Shown here piece by piece: positions 17,556-26,391 of a stretch of 64,000 nt of DNA. The position numbers and the translations under genes are program-made. The notes below the pieces were generated by a model. The model was not told the DNA's origin and did not search any database. It saw only the letters and a program-made list of their open reading frames with translations. Location of the stretch: positions 2,324,001 through 2,388,000 of the forward strand of contig OY282434.1 of assembly GCA_958296095.1 (NCBI GenBank), in the 5' to 3' direction. How positions within the stretch are numbered: position 1 is the first letter of the stretch; each line of letters begins with the position of its first letter. Source of the stretch: an uncultured Oligoflexales bacterium (GTDB taxonomy: Bacteria; Bdellovibrionota_B; Oligoflexia; Oligoflexales; JAPPIL01).

Positions 17556-18619
17556 TGTTTGCCAAGCTCGACGGGGTCAGCCGCCGCTTTGCCGAGATTG
17601 AGGCCGAGCTGGTCAAGCCTGATCTCAGCCGCGAGTGCTTGCGGGAGCTGTCGCAGGAGCGTGCCTCGCTGGAGGAAATCGTCGCGGCTTATCGTGCCTA
17701 CAAGCAGTTGCTGCGCGATAAGGATGCCGCGGCATCGATGTTGCGGCAGGAGAGCGATGTCGAGCTGAAGGCACTGGCTAAGGAAGAGATCGACGCGCTG
17801 CAGATCAAGCTAGAGGCAGTGCAGCAACAGCTCACGTTGCTGATGTTACCCAAAGATCCTCACGACAAGAAAAACGTGCTGCTTGAGATTCGGGCGGGCA
17901 CGGGCGGCGAGGAGGCCTCGCTGTTTGCCACAGACTTGTTTCGCATGTATCAGCGTTATGCCGATCGCATGCGGTGGCGCACCGAGCGTTTGAGTGTGAC
18001 GCTGTCGGCCAACGGTGGTTTTAAGGAATTGGTGGTGTTGATCAGCGGCAAAGATGTCTTCAGCCGCTTGAAGTTTGAGCGGGGTGTGCATCGGGTGCAG
18101 CGTGTGCCAGCTACAGAATCGCAGGGACGTATCCATACCAGTGCGTGCACGGTAGCGATCATGCCCGAGGCGGATGACATCGACATCAAGCTCGATGCGG
18201 CCGATCTCGACATCAGTGTCTGCCGTGCTTCGGGTGCGGGCGGGCAACATGTCAACACGACCGACTCGGCCGTGCGTATCGTGCATAGACCGAGCGGCTT
18301 GGTAGTTGAGTGTCAGGACGAGCGCTCGCAGCACAAGAATCGCGAGCGGGCTTTAAAAATTCTACAAGCGCGCTTGTTGGAGAAGGCGGAAGCCGAGCAG
18401 CGGGCCTCACTCAGTGCCGATCGCAAGCAGCAGGTTGGCAGTGGCGATCGCAGCGAAAAAATTCGCACCTACAACTTTCCCCAGCGGCGCTTTAGTGATC
18501 ACCGCATCAACCTCACTCTTTATCGTCTGGAAGAAATTATGAACGGCGACTTGCAGGCAGTCATCGATGCCCTGCATGCCGACCACACTGCACGGCTGTT
18601 GCAGCAGTCGGGAGATTAA
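17555..18619 (+). CDS. prfA: Peptide chain release factor 1
   Basis: 354 residues. Recognises UAA and UAG. Domain 3 carries GAGGQHVNTTDSAVRI (the GGQ loop near residue 229), and the codon-recognition tripeptide P-A-T lies in RVPATESQGRIHTSA, as in RF1 rather than RF2. N-terminal coiled coil residues 1-90. Starts with 1-bp overlap to rpmE. prmC, the GGQ-glutamine methylase that often follows prfA, is absent; the downstream space is a repeat block. Confidence 0.97.
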   Translation: MFAKLDGVSRRFAEIEAELVKPDLSRECLRELSQERASLEEIVAAYRAYKQLLRDKDAAASMLRQESDVELKALAKEEIDALQIKLEAVQQQLTLLMLPKDPHDKKNVLLEIRAGTGGEEASLFATDLFRMYQRYADRMRWRTERLSVTLSANGGFKELVVLISGKDVFSRLKFERGVHRVQRVPATESQGRIHTSACTVAIMPEADDIDIKLDAADLDISVCRASGAGGQHVNTTDSAVRIVHRPSGLVVECQDERSQHKNRERALKILQARLLEKAEAEQRASLSADRKQQVGSGDRSEKIRTYNFPQRRFSDHRINLTLYRLEEIMNGDLQAVIDALHADHTARLLQQSGD

Positions 18620-18689
18620 AGGCCTCCACCTGCGGGTGATAGGATGCAGCTGAGCATGTTGGTAACTTGTCTGCAGTTTTCTGCTTGGA

Positions 18690-19850
18690 GAAATAAACGC
18701 GGGACAAAGATACCACTTAGCCCAAACCTCCGTTGTCTTGGCACGGTGCACCTATTAGCACAGGTCTCCGTTGTCTTGGCACGGCGAAGACCTGGAGCTA
18801 GAAAGCGGCAAAAAGTCCAGCGAGCGTAGCGAGCGAGGAAGCGGCAAAAAGTCCAGCGAGCGTAGCGAGCGAGGAAGCGGCAAAAAGTCCAGCGAGCGTA
18901 GCGAGCGAGGAAGCGGCAAAAAGTCCAGCGAGCGTAGCGAGCTAGCAAGCGGCAAGGAAGCCGCGTGCAACTCCCCACGAATATGTATAAGCACATGCCT
19001 TATGCAAAAAAAATAATCTGTTTGCAATCGCGAGAGATCTGAGGACACGCAGCGAGCTAGGAAGCGAGCGATACAAAAAGCCGCAGCGCAGCGAACGGTC
19101 TGCTCCCCGCCCTTCATGGAGCTCTCGGTAGGCAAGCCTAAACGCAACAGCCGAGAGGTTGGGGGGCAAGAGGCAAGTAGCACAAATCTCCGTTATCTTG
19201 GCACAAATCTCCGTTGTCTTGGCACGGCGGAGCTAGAAAGCGGCAAAAAGCCTCGTAGCGAGCGGAGCTAGCCAATGCTTAGCCCAAACCTCCGTTGTCT
19301 TGGCACGGCACAGACCTGCCGAGAAACTCCCCACGAATATGTGCAAGCACATGCCTTATGCAAAAAAATAATCTGACTGTGGTATTGGCAATATCTGCGG
19401 TCGTTTTCGCACGGTCTTGCCGTGCCGTTCATGGAGCTCTCGGTAAGCAAGCTTGAACGCAATAGCCGAGAGGTTGGGGGCAAGGACACTACTTAACACA
19501 GACCTCCGTTGTCTTGGCGAGGCGCAGCCCTGCCGAGAAACTCTCCCCTGAAGTAGGTGTGGCACATGCCTTGTGCAAAAAAATAAACTAACGGCAATAC
19601 GATAATATTTGTGGTCGAGCTTTCGCACGGCCTCGCCCCGCCATTCATGGAGCTCTCGGTGGGCAAGTTTGAGTGCAATAACGAGAGGTCTGAAAACAGG
19701 CAGGGAGACTTGGGGTCAAGCCTGAACGCAATAGCAAGAGGTCTGAGCGTAAGCAGCGAGCTAGGAAGCGAGCGTTACAAAAAGCCTCGTAGCGAGTGGA
19801 GCTAGGCAATGTTTAGCACAGACCCCCGTTGTCTTGGCACGGTGCAGGTG
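18690..19850 (+). repeat. Interspersed stem-loop repeat, block 4 (forward, about three units)
   Basis: Units centred near 18970-19140 (first arm degenerate), 19316-19452 and 19530-19665, each with the CTCCGTTGTCTTGGCACG lead and a CTCGGTAGG- or CTCGGTGGG-type closing arm. It fills the whole gap between prfA and tRNA-Gln. Short frames inside are repeat-encoded and not called. Confidence 0.87.
18802..18945 (+). repeat. 36-bp tandem repeat, four units
   Basis: Unit GAAGCGGCAAAAAGTCCAGC plus GAGCGTAGCGAGCGAG, at 18802, 18838, 18874 and 18910, nearly identical. It has no spacers, so it is a simple tandem array inside repeat block 4, built from the tail module of the interspersed element. Confidence 0.9.
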
Positions 19851-19857
19851 TTGCTAA

Positions 19858-19929
19858 CTGGGGTAGCAGGATTCGAACCTGCGCATGCCGGGATCAAAAC
19901 CCGGTGCCTTACCGCTTGGCTATACCCCA
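19858..19929 (-). tRNA. tRNA-Gln (anticodon UUG)
   Basis: 72 nt on the minus strand. Acceptor TGGGGTA/TACCCCA with discriminator G, D-arm GCCAAGCGGTAAGGC, anticodon stem CCGGG/CCCGG with loop TTTTGAT (anticodon TTG), T-arm GCAGGTTCGAATCCTGC. The 3' CCA is not encoded. A tandem array of its first 23 bases lies immediately upstream in the direction of transcription. Confidence 0.96.
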
Positions 19930-20227
19930 TTAAAACCTTGTCTGTGTGACAAGGAGCAGGCAGTGATCCTCTCACCTATACCTTACCGCTTGGCTATACC
20001 CCATTCAAACTCTCTGTGTGACGAGGAGCAGGCAGTGATCCTCTCACCTATACCTTACCGCTTGGCTATACCCCATTCAAACTCTGTCTGTGTGACAAGG
20101 AGCAGGCAGTGATCCTCTCACCTATACCTTACCGCTTGGACTTATACCCCATTCAAACTCTCTGTGTGACAAGGAGCAAGCAGTGATCCTCTCACCTATA
20201 CCTTACCGCTTGTGTCTATACCCCCGT
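19930..20227 (-). repeat. Tandem array of truncated tRNA-Gln 5' ends (about 74-bp units)
   Basis: CCTTACCGCTTGGCTATACC (the complement of the first part of tRNA-Gln) recurs at 19981, 20053, 20127 and 20201, spaced 72-74 bp, after the intact gene's own copy at 19907. Each unit is the 23-nt tRNA 5' end plus about 50 bp of upstream DNA. Copies decay with distance: 20127 has small insertions and 20201 is clearly diverged. Next to the intact tRNA the unit has a perfect hairpin CCTTGTC-ACACA-GACAAGG followed by TTTT on the minus strand. The array abuts the DUF1844 stop. Confidence 0.88.
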
Positions 20228-20485
20228 TCAAATCCTGTCCGCATATTTGAGCTGCAAGTCGGAGAGCAGCTCGTTGAGCTGGCGTTCTTCCTCATCGTTG
20301 AGGTTGCCGCGGGTCTTGTCCTTAAGCATAGTCAGTATGGCTATGTTATAGCGTGCGGTTGGCAAATCGAGCCCTCCACCTTGGTCGCCTACCTCCCCCA
20401 GACAGCGCAGCGCGAGGGAGCAAACGCTCAGCACAAACTGCGAAAACTCCACCTCCGTCTCGTGTGCTGCATCCTCCTTTTGCAT
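20228..20485 (-). CDS. DUF1844 family protein
   Basis: 85 residues. FSQFVLSVCSLALRCLGEV, DLPTARYNIAILTML and the diagnostic KTRGNLNDEEERQLNELL match the DUF1844 family, small proteins of unknown function common in deltaproteobacteria and Acidobacteria. Two adjacent ATGs (20488, 20485); TTGAGGCG spacing favours the second. It lies upstream of the tRNA-Gln array on the same strand, so read-through into the tRNA is possible. Confidence 0.88.
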   Translation of the reverse strand: MQKEDAAHETEVEFSQFVLSVCSLALRCLGEVGDQGGGLDLPTARYNIAILTMLKDKTRGNLNDEEERQLNELLSDLQLKYADRI

Positions 20486-20540
20486 CATCGCCTCAATACA
20501 GGTAACATGGACGTGTGCGATACTATTGCTACGAGCGAAA

Positions 20541-21281
20541 ATGAGTCAACCCCAATCAGCCCCCAGGCGCGGCGTTATTGAGTTTTTTCCTCGGCCAGGC
20601 ACACCCTCGCTGACCGTCAAACTCAAACACCCGCTGACCATCATCGGACGTGAAAAAGCAGACATCATTGTCGATGATGCCGAAATCTCAGCCAGCCACT
20701 GCCAGATCCAAGACATCGACGGCACGTATTTTATCTTCGACATGAACTCAACCAACGGCACCTATGTCAACGACAACAAAGTCGTCAAGGCCCCTCTCGC
20801 CGCTCAGGACGTGATCCGCATTGGCAAAACAAAACTCAACTTCCTGCTCGTCGACGCGCTCAAAGCCTCGTCAATCCCGTTGTTTGACAAGTATCAGGTG
20901 CGACGCAAAGCTGGGCAACGCACCATGCTCGAAACCATGCTGGCAGAAAACCGCCCTACCCACATGCTCAGACTTGCAGCCACCTACCCCGACCATAGCA
21001 GTGAGGTATTGAACCTCGACCACGGGGAAACCTGGCTCGGACGCGACAGCGTCATCGGCAACTTCAGCTGCGACCCCGCCATCTCCAACCGTCATCTGCT
21101 CATCAAAATCAACCGCAGTGGCGAAGTCTTTGCTAAAGACAACAACTCCCGCACTGGCACTTTCGTCAACGACAAAAAAATCAACGGCCTGCACAGGGTT
21201 GCCACTAACGATCGCATCCGCATCGGCGCAACCGTCCTCCAGTTGCAGGACGAGCGCGACAAAAACAAACCTCACAGCTAG
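20541..21281 (+). CDS. Protein with two FHA domains
   Basis: 246 residues from ATG 20541 (a TTG at 20526 is also in frame). FHA domain 1: TIIGREKADIIVDD, ISASHCQI, NSTNGTYVN; FHA domain 2: WLGRDS, ISNRHLLIKI, NSRTGTFVNDKKI. FHA modules bind phosphothreonine peptides and act as adaptors in Ser/Thr-kinase signalling or secretion. No kinase is nearby; the convergent neighbour (4-bp overlap) is a STAS protein, so a regulatory role is likely. Cytoplasmic, no signal peptide. Confidence 0.92.
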   Translation: MSQPQSAPRRGVIEFFPRPGTPSLTVKLKHPLTIIGREKADIIVDDAEISASHCQIQDIDGTYFIFDMNSTNGTYVNDNKVVKAPLAAQDVIRIGKTKLNFLLVDALKASSIPLFDKYQVRRKAGQRTMLETMLAENRPTHMLRLAATYPDHSSEVLNLDHGETWLGRDSVIGNFSCDPAISNRHLLIKINRSGEVFAKDNNSRTGTFVNDKKINGLHRVATNDRIRIGATVLQLQDERDKNKPHS

Positions 21282-21637
21282 CTTGCCGCGATACCTGCGA
21301 CGGCTTGCACCTTGTTGGGATAAATTTTAAGGATTCTCGTGAAGCCAGAGATTTCAAAGACGTGCGAGACGTTGCTCTGCAGTGCAAAGAACCCCAGCTT
21401 CTTATCCTTCGTGGGAGCTTGCTTGGCAAACTGCAACACCGCGCGCAGACCCGCACTGCTGATAAAGTCTAGGCCTGAGCAATCGAACAACACGCTCTTC
21501 TCCTCACGTGGCAGCAAGTCCTCCAACTGCGACTGAAAGTCAATGCTCTCAGCGTAGCTCACCCTCCCGTTAAGATGCACGAACAGGCACTCGCCCTCGC
21601 TGGAGATTTTTATGGTAAGTCCGCTTTCTTGACTCAT
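21278..21637 (-). CDS. STAS-domain anti-sigma-factor antagonist
   Basis: 119-residue stand-alone STAS domain of the SpoIIAA/RsbV type: ESGLTIKISSEGECLFVHLN, then LFDCSGLDFISSAGLRAVL with the phospho-acceptor serine region (Ser60/61), and a C-terminal helix. Such proteins bind anti-sigma kinases in a partner-switching cascade. ATG at 21637 has GGGGGAGG 7-8 bases upstream. No anti-sigma kinase is seen in the window. Confidence 0.9.
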   Translation of the reverse strand: MSQESGLTIKISSEGECLFVHLNGRVSYAESIDFQSQLEDLLPREEKSVLFDCSGLDFISSAGLRAVLQFAKQAPTKDKKLGFFALQSNVSHVFEISGFTRILKIYPNKVQAVAGIAAS

Positions 21638-21734
21638 TGGGTCGCCTCCCCCTTATCGGTTCAACCTCGCCCCCACACAGAGGCCACGGCGCGACAGTAT
21701 ACCATGAAAAAAATATTCGTGGAATTAAAAAAGC

Positions 21735-23291
21735 TCAGCCGCTTCTCTTCTCTAGCCCGTACTTATCCACCTTCATAATCAGCCCGGCCCTACTGATACC
21801 GAGTTCACGAGCCAAACGCGACTTGTTCCACCGCGTGCGCTCTAAGCCATCTTCAATCATGCGCCGTTCTAGTTCTTCCAGCGCATCCTTGAGTTTGCCA
21901 TGCACACGATAATCGCTGAATTTATCTGGCAACGTATCCTTGATGCGCGGGGAGAGAAAAGCCGCAGCAATTTCGTTATCCCGCCCCGACAGGACGCACA
22001 GGCGCTCGATTTCGTTTTCCAACTCCCGCACGTTGCCTGGCCAGTCGTGGTTGAGTAACTTCTCCATACAGTCCTTAGCGATAATCTTGACCGCTTCCTT
22101 GGTCTTGCCCGCGTTGTGCTGCAAAAAATGATCGATCAACAGCGTAATATCCTCCCGCCGTTCACGCAGTGCAGGCACGGTGACGTTGATGACGTTGAGG
22201 CGGTAGTAGAGATCCTCTCGGAACTCATTCTTGCGCACCATCGTCGCTAAGTCCTTGTTGGTCGCGGCCAGAATTCTGACGTTGCCGCGCTGCTGCTGCG
22301 TGCTGCCGACGGGCGTGTATGTGCCTTCCTGCAACACACGCAACATCTTGACCTGCATGGCCACCGATGTATCGCCGATCTCATCGAGAAACAGCGTGCC
22401 TTGATCGGCCTCCTCAAATAGCCCCTTGCGATCCTTCACGGCCCCCGTAAATGAGCCTTTGACATGCCCAAACAGTTCCGACTCAAGCAGGTTATCGTTG
22501 AATGCTCCGCAGTTGACGACCACAAAACTGTTGTTCTGCCGGGCCGAATTGTAGTGAATGGCACGAGCGATCAACTCTTTGCCCGTGCCGTTTTCACCCT
22601 GAATCAAGATAGTCGCATCTGATTCACACACCCGTTCCAATACCTGATACAAGTCCTGCATCGGCGCGGATCTGCCTACCATGCGGTCGAAATTGTAACG
22701 CTGCTCCAACTCCTTGTGCAAACGCTCCACCTTCTGCTTCTCCGTCGAAAGATCCCGCTGCACCAGCAAAATCTCGGCGACCACTAGATTGACCAGCTCC
22801 GTTAGATACTGTAGTTCCTTTTTGCTGAGAACGGTCAGAGAATCAACATGTTTCTGATGTTCAGCAACCGAATCGGGAAAATTTACCCGCAAGTATGCGG
22901 CGATCGCTTCCCGCTGTGCCGCGGCTGTGCTCTCATGCACGAAGCCATCGGCGAACACACAGCCCATATATTTGTTGCCGATGCGAATAGGCACTGACAA
23001 GGCCGAAAAGCCCGCGTGACAGCGAGAAATCTTTGCTGATTTGCTGTTCATCGTCTCTACGGTTGTCTGCTGCGCGGTGCCCCGACAACCAGTAAAGCCT
23101 CTATCATCCTGCGTAATCATCTTGCAGATCATGTTGGTAGGATTGAAAAATTTTCCCTCTGGAACACCTCTTATCAATCCCTTTTCGTCGGTGAAATTGA
23201 TCTGAATGTTCCACCAACGACTGACCAGATCGCGCAACCGCTGAATGACGAGAATTTTATCAAACTCTTCCCATCGCACGCTTTTCGTCAT
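21735..23291 (-). CDS. Sigma-54-dependent transcriptional activator with PocR sensory domain
   Basis: 518 residues from ATG 23291. N-terminal PocR-type ligand domain (WWNIQINFTDEKGLIRGVP, CKMI, GCRGTAQQT, CHAGFSALSVPI) with several cysteines, a short helical linker, an AAA+ domain with Walker A GENGTGKE, the sigma-54 contact loop as GSFTGA, Walker B TLFLDEIGD, R-finger region EFREDLYYRLNV, and a Fis-type helix-turn-helix at the C-terminus (NKSRLARELGISRAGLIMKV). It opens sigma-54 promoters in response to a small ligand. The target genes are unknown. Confidence 0.94.
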   Translation of the reverse strand: MTKSVRWEEFDKILVIQRLRDLVSRWWNIQINFTDEKGLIRGVPEGKFFNPTNMICKMITQDDRGFTGCRGTAQQTTVETMNSKSAKISRCHAGFSALSVPIRIGNKYMGCVFADGFVHESTAAAQREAIAAYLRVNFPDSVAEHQKHVDSLTVLSKKELQYLTELVNLVVAEILLVQRDLSTEKQKVERLHKELEQRYNFDRMVGRSAPMQDLYQVLERVCESDATILIQGENGTGKELIARAIHYNSARQNNSFVVVNCGAFNDNLLESELFGHVKGSFTGAVKDRKGLFEEADQGTLFLDEIGDTSVAMQVKMLRVLQEGTYTPVGSTQQQRGNVRILAATNKDLATMVRKNEFREDLYYRLNVINVTVPALRERREDITLLIDHFLQHNAGKTKEAVKIIAKDCMEKLLNHDWPGNVRELENEIERLCVLSGRDNEIAAAFLSPRIKDTLPDKFSDYRVHGKLKDALEELERRMIEDGLERTRWNKSRLARELGISRAGLIMKVDKYGLEKRSG

Positions 23292-23359
23292 GGACTTCTC
23301 TCCGCACTCAAGCGACAATTTAAACACTCAGTTGCATCTTCGGCAGGAGTCGCACTTTC

Positions 23360-24712
23360 ATGATGTTTTTTTTCCTGCTGTCCCTGCTCGGCAGCACTCT
23401 GGCTGCATCTTCACCTTCGCCTTCGCCTTCGCCGCAGGGCTGGCTGGCCTTCGGTGATCTGCGCGGCCACGTCGAGTCATGTGGCTGCGATCCCCGCACC
23501 GATCTCGGTGGCCTGAACCGTCTGCACTATTTTCTGCAGCTTGAGAAAAACGCAAACAGTCCTTTTTTGCTCTTTAATCTCGGCAACAACCTCAATCATC
23601 CGCCCCACCATCTCAAAGACAGCACCATCGTGCAGTTCATCGCCCAACTGCAACTAACTGCCGCCTTGCTCAACAGGCACGAACTCACCCGTCTCGACCT
23701 GCTCAAGCCTCCCAAAAACACCGTGCCCTGGCTGCTCAGCAACCACAAGACAGGCAAGCACTGGTGGCACAAAGTTATCACCACCCCCGACGCGGTGGTG
23801 CTCGGCTACACCTACACCCCCGCACTGGCAAAGACCGTGCAACGCTTTGACAAGCGGATGGCTGATGCCTGGCAAAAAATCCTGCGGCGACAGCGTCGCA
23901 AGCATAGCTACCTGCTGTTTTCTGGCTCACACCAGGACTTGCAGGCCATCGTGCAGGCGGTGAATTTTGACACGATCATCAGTGCCAACACGAATGCCGA
24001 CGATGCCCCTATTACCCACCGAGAAAAACAACAACCACAACGCCTCGTCATCAGCGTCGGCGAACGGAAGATACACATGATACCGCTGGCAGGGCAGGGG
24101 GTGTTGCGGGGTGGGGCAATGTTGACCAACGCCGTCACCGCGGATTTTGGTAAAATTTTTAACAAGCAAGATTTTTTTAAAAATAAAAACAGCACCACGC
24201 AATCGCTGGAAAAATTTTTACGGGTGACACAGGTGTCGTGGCTCGATCGTGCCTATGCCGATGAGACAGCGGCATTTTGGCAAGCCTACCAGCAGGCAGT
24301 GAGGCAAGACTTTGTTGCCCAGGAAGAACGGGGTCGTAAGCTGCTAGCCGAGACCAAGTTCATCGGTGCCGCGGCATGCCTCGGTTGTCATCAGCAGCAG
24401 TATCAGGTGTGGAAGACCTCGGCCCACGCCCAGGCCATGCTGACGTTGCAAAACAAGAAGAAAGCTCAGGATGGCGAGTGTGTGGCCTGCCACAGTGTGG
24501 GTTTCGGGGCCGGTGGTTATGTGTCGATGCGCCTCAGCCCACATCTCGCGGGGGTGCAGTGCGAAAACTGCCACGGCGCGCGCCAGGCACATATTCTTGC
24601 GCCCAAGCGCAATGTGGGTGCAAAGACCACCTTCACCTGCCGCAAGTGCCATCATCCGCCCCACACGGCAGAGTTTAACCAAGCGGCCTACTGGCAGAAG
24701 ATCAAGCACTAG
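23360..24712 (+). CDS. Tetrahaem cytochrome c with an N-terminal metallophosphoesterase-like domain
   Basis: 450 residues, signal peptide at 1-15, exported. The N-terminal half has GWLAFGDLRGHVESCGCDP followed by LGGLNRL, which matches the UshA/5'-nucleotidase-like calcineurin fold seen in GHLEPCGC-type proteins, though the metal-binding residues look incomplete. The C-terminal 130 residues bind four c-type haems: CLGCH, CVACH, CENCH, CRKCH, with a cytochrome c554-like arrangement. Fused proteins of this type occur in anaerobic and deltaproteobacterial electron-transfer gene sets; donor and acceptor are unknown. Divergent from the sigma-54 regulator, which might control it (inference). Confidence 0.88.
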   Translation: MMFFFLLSLLGSTLAASSPSPSPSPQGWLAFGDLRGHVESCGCDPRTDLGGLNRLHYFLQLEKNANSPFLLFNLGNNLNHPPHHLKDSTIVQFIAQLQLTAALLNRHELTRLDLLKPPKNTVPWLLSNHKTGKHWWHKVITTPDAVVLGYTYTPALAKTVQRFDKRMADAWQKILRRQRRKHSYLLFSGSHQDLQAIVQAVNFDTIISANTNADDAPITHREKQQPQRLVISVGERKIHMIPLAGQGVLRGGAMLTNAVTADFGKIFNKQDFFKNKNSTTQSLEKFLRVTQVSWLDRAYADETAAFWQAYQQAVRQDFVAQEERGRKLLAETKFIGAAACLGCHQQQYQVWKTSAHAQAMLTLQNKKKAQDGECVACHSVGFGAGGYVSMRLSPHLAGVQCENCHGARQAHILAPKRNVGAKTTFTCRKCHHPPHTAEFNQAAYWQKIKH

Positions 24713-24837
24713 AAATATTTCACCTAGAACCTTTGCCCTGCCTCTGGTTTTATTTTTGTTGGTGTGTGATCTCCGACGTGGTAACAGGGGGCCGGCTCAG
24801 TGAGAGGGCGCGCAGAAGTTGCAACAGGCGAAGTGCC

Positions 24838-25773
24838 ATGGAACATGAGATGGTCTTGGTAGCTGGCAATGCCAACCAGCCGCTAGCCGAGAGGATTGCT
24901 GCTTGTCTTGATCTCCAGCTCGCGGATGCCTTAGTGGGGCGGTATAGCGACGGCGAGAGCAGGGTGGAGTTACGCACCAATGTGCGCGGCAAGGACGTGT
25001 TCATCGTGCAGCCAACCTGCCCTCCCGTAAATCATCACATCATGGAGGCGATTATCATAGCCGATGCCTGTCGGCGAGCATCGGCGGGTTGTGTGACGCT
25101 GGTCGCACCTTACTTTGGCTATGCACGACAGGAACGCAAGAGTGTTTCCCGCACCCCGATAACTGCCAAGTTGACGGCAGACTTGATCGAGGTATCTGGC
25201 ATCAAGCGGGTGCTGACGCTGGAGCTGCACGAGTCGGCAATTCAGGGTTTTTTCAACATTCCCGTCGATCACCTGTTCATCAAACCAGTGTTTGCGGCGC
25301 ACTATCGTCAGTGCCACAATATGGCAGTGATCTCACCCGATGCAGGTGGGGTGGAACGCGCCAGGGCGATGGCGAAACTGTTCGCGTGTGAATTGGCAAT
25401 CCTCGACAAGCGGCGTGAAAATCCCAACGACAGCACCATCATGAATATCGTCGGCAACATCAGCGGCAAGGACTGTTTGATCGTTGACGACATCTGCGAT
25501 ACCGGTGGCTCATTGCTCAATGCAACCACGGCGTTGCTAAAAAATGGGGCGCGCTCAGTGCGGGCTGCCGTGACTCACGCGGTGTTGAGCGGGACTGCCG
25601 TTGAAAAGCTGGCGGCTTCACAACTAAAAGAACTGCTGGTGTCGGACTCGATCTGCTTGTCACCTGCGGCAGCCGCCTGCAAAAAGATCGTCTCCCGTTC
25701 GGTTGCAGAACTGCTGGGCACAGCCATGCGCCGCATTCACAACTCCGAATCGATCAGCAAGCTCTTTATCTGA
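24838..25773 (+). CDS. prs: Ribose-phosphate pyrophosphokinase
   Basis: 311 residues from ATG 24838 (an in-frame extension to 24733 lacks homology). Makes PRPP from ribose 5-phosphate and ATP for purine, pyrimidine, histidine and tryptophan synthesis. Landmarks: VGRYSDGESRVEL, FIVQPTCPPVNHHIMEAIII, APYFGYARQERKSVSRTPI, the flexible region RRENPNDSTIMNIVG and the PRPP-binding loop CLIVDDICDTGGSLLNA. The usual DLHA is LELHES here, a mild departure. Convergent with greA. Confidence 0.95.
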   Translation: MEHEMVLVAGNANQPLAERIAACLDLQLADALVGRYSDGESRVELRTNVRGKDVFIVQPTCPPVNHHIMEAIIIADACRRASAGCVTLVAPYFGYARQERKSVSRTPITAKLTADLIEVSGIKRVLTLELHESAIQGFFNIPVDHLFIKPVFAAHYRQCHNMAVISPDAGGVERARAMAKLFACELAILDKRRENPNDSTIMNIVGNISGKDCLIVDDICDTGGSLLNATTALLKNGARSVRAAVTHAVLSGTAVEKLAASQLKELLVSDSICLSPAAAACKKIVSRSVAELLGTAMRRIHNSESISKLFI

Positions 25774-25839
25774 TCTGGCTGCCTTCCCGCCTGCTGCCCT
25801 CTAGGCGGAAGTCGGAGGGCGTGCCATTAGCTCTCTGCC

Positions 25840-26313
25840 TCAGGGACATTCAATCGCAGTGATAATGTAATCGATCGTGCCTTTCGGAGCTTTGACAGAG
25901 ACCAGTGCGTCGAGTTTCTTACCGATGATGGCCTTGCCGATGGGGGAATTTATAGAGATGCGATTCTGATCGATATCGGACTCAAGATCACCGACCAGTT
26001 GTAATTTCTTTGCCGCACCACTGTCCTCATCTGTCAGCGTTACCACCGTTCCAAAACGCACCAAGTCGAGATCCTCATGGTGCAACTCAACTATTTTACT
26101 GCGTGCCAGCTGGTCTTCTAGCAGTGAAATACGACCCTCGATGAAGGCTTGCTTTTCCTTGGCGGCGTGGTACTCGGCATTCTCCTTGAGATCGCCATGC
26201 CCCCTCGCCTCAGCGATAGCCTCAATCACCTGCGGGCGCTCGACGTTGCGCAGCCGCTGCAACTCCTCCTGCAACCGCTGCAACCCCCCTCTGGTGACCG
26301 GAATGGACTCCAT
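25840..26313 (-). CDS. greA: Transcription elongation factor GreA
   Basis: 157 residues from ATG 26313 with GGAGG 5 bases upstream (GTG at 26325 is less likely). Binds the RNA polymerase secondary channel and stimulates cleavage of backtracked RNA. N-terminal coiled coil with the acidic tip and family signature EARGHGDLKENAEYHAAKEK, then the C-terminal FKBP-like domain with FGTVVTLTDED and ISINSPIGKAIIGK. Confidence 0.95.
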   Translation of the reverse strand: MESIPVTRGGLQRLQEELQRLRNVERPQVIEAIAEARGHGDLKENAEYHAAKEKQAFIEGRISLLEDQLARSKIVELHHEDLDLVRFGTVVTLTDEDSGAAKKLQLVGDLESDIDQNRISINSPIGKAIIGKKLDALVSVKAPKGTIDYIITAIECP

Positions 26314-26391
26314 CTTATCCTCCACCCCCCGCCACGGGCCTGTTACAGCTTCGCCACGGGCAAGTCAAGTTTGGTGTTGCTTGCCCGGCCC

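Noticed and set aside
18802-18945. Regular 36-bp repeats as a CRISPR array
   Set aside because: The units are directly adjacent with no unique spacers, and no cas gene is present. It is a tandem repeat inside the interspersed element.
19930-20227. tRNA fragments as attachment-site remnants of an integrated element
   Set aside because: Integrases duplicate the 3' end of tRNA genes; these copies are of the 5' end, tandem and on the upstream side, and no integrase is near.
25774-25839. Hairpin CTTCCCGCCT...AGGCGGAAG between prs and greA as a bidirectional terminator
   Set aside because: The stem contains a bulge and no T run follows on either strand; not strong enough to call.
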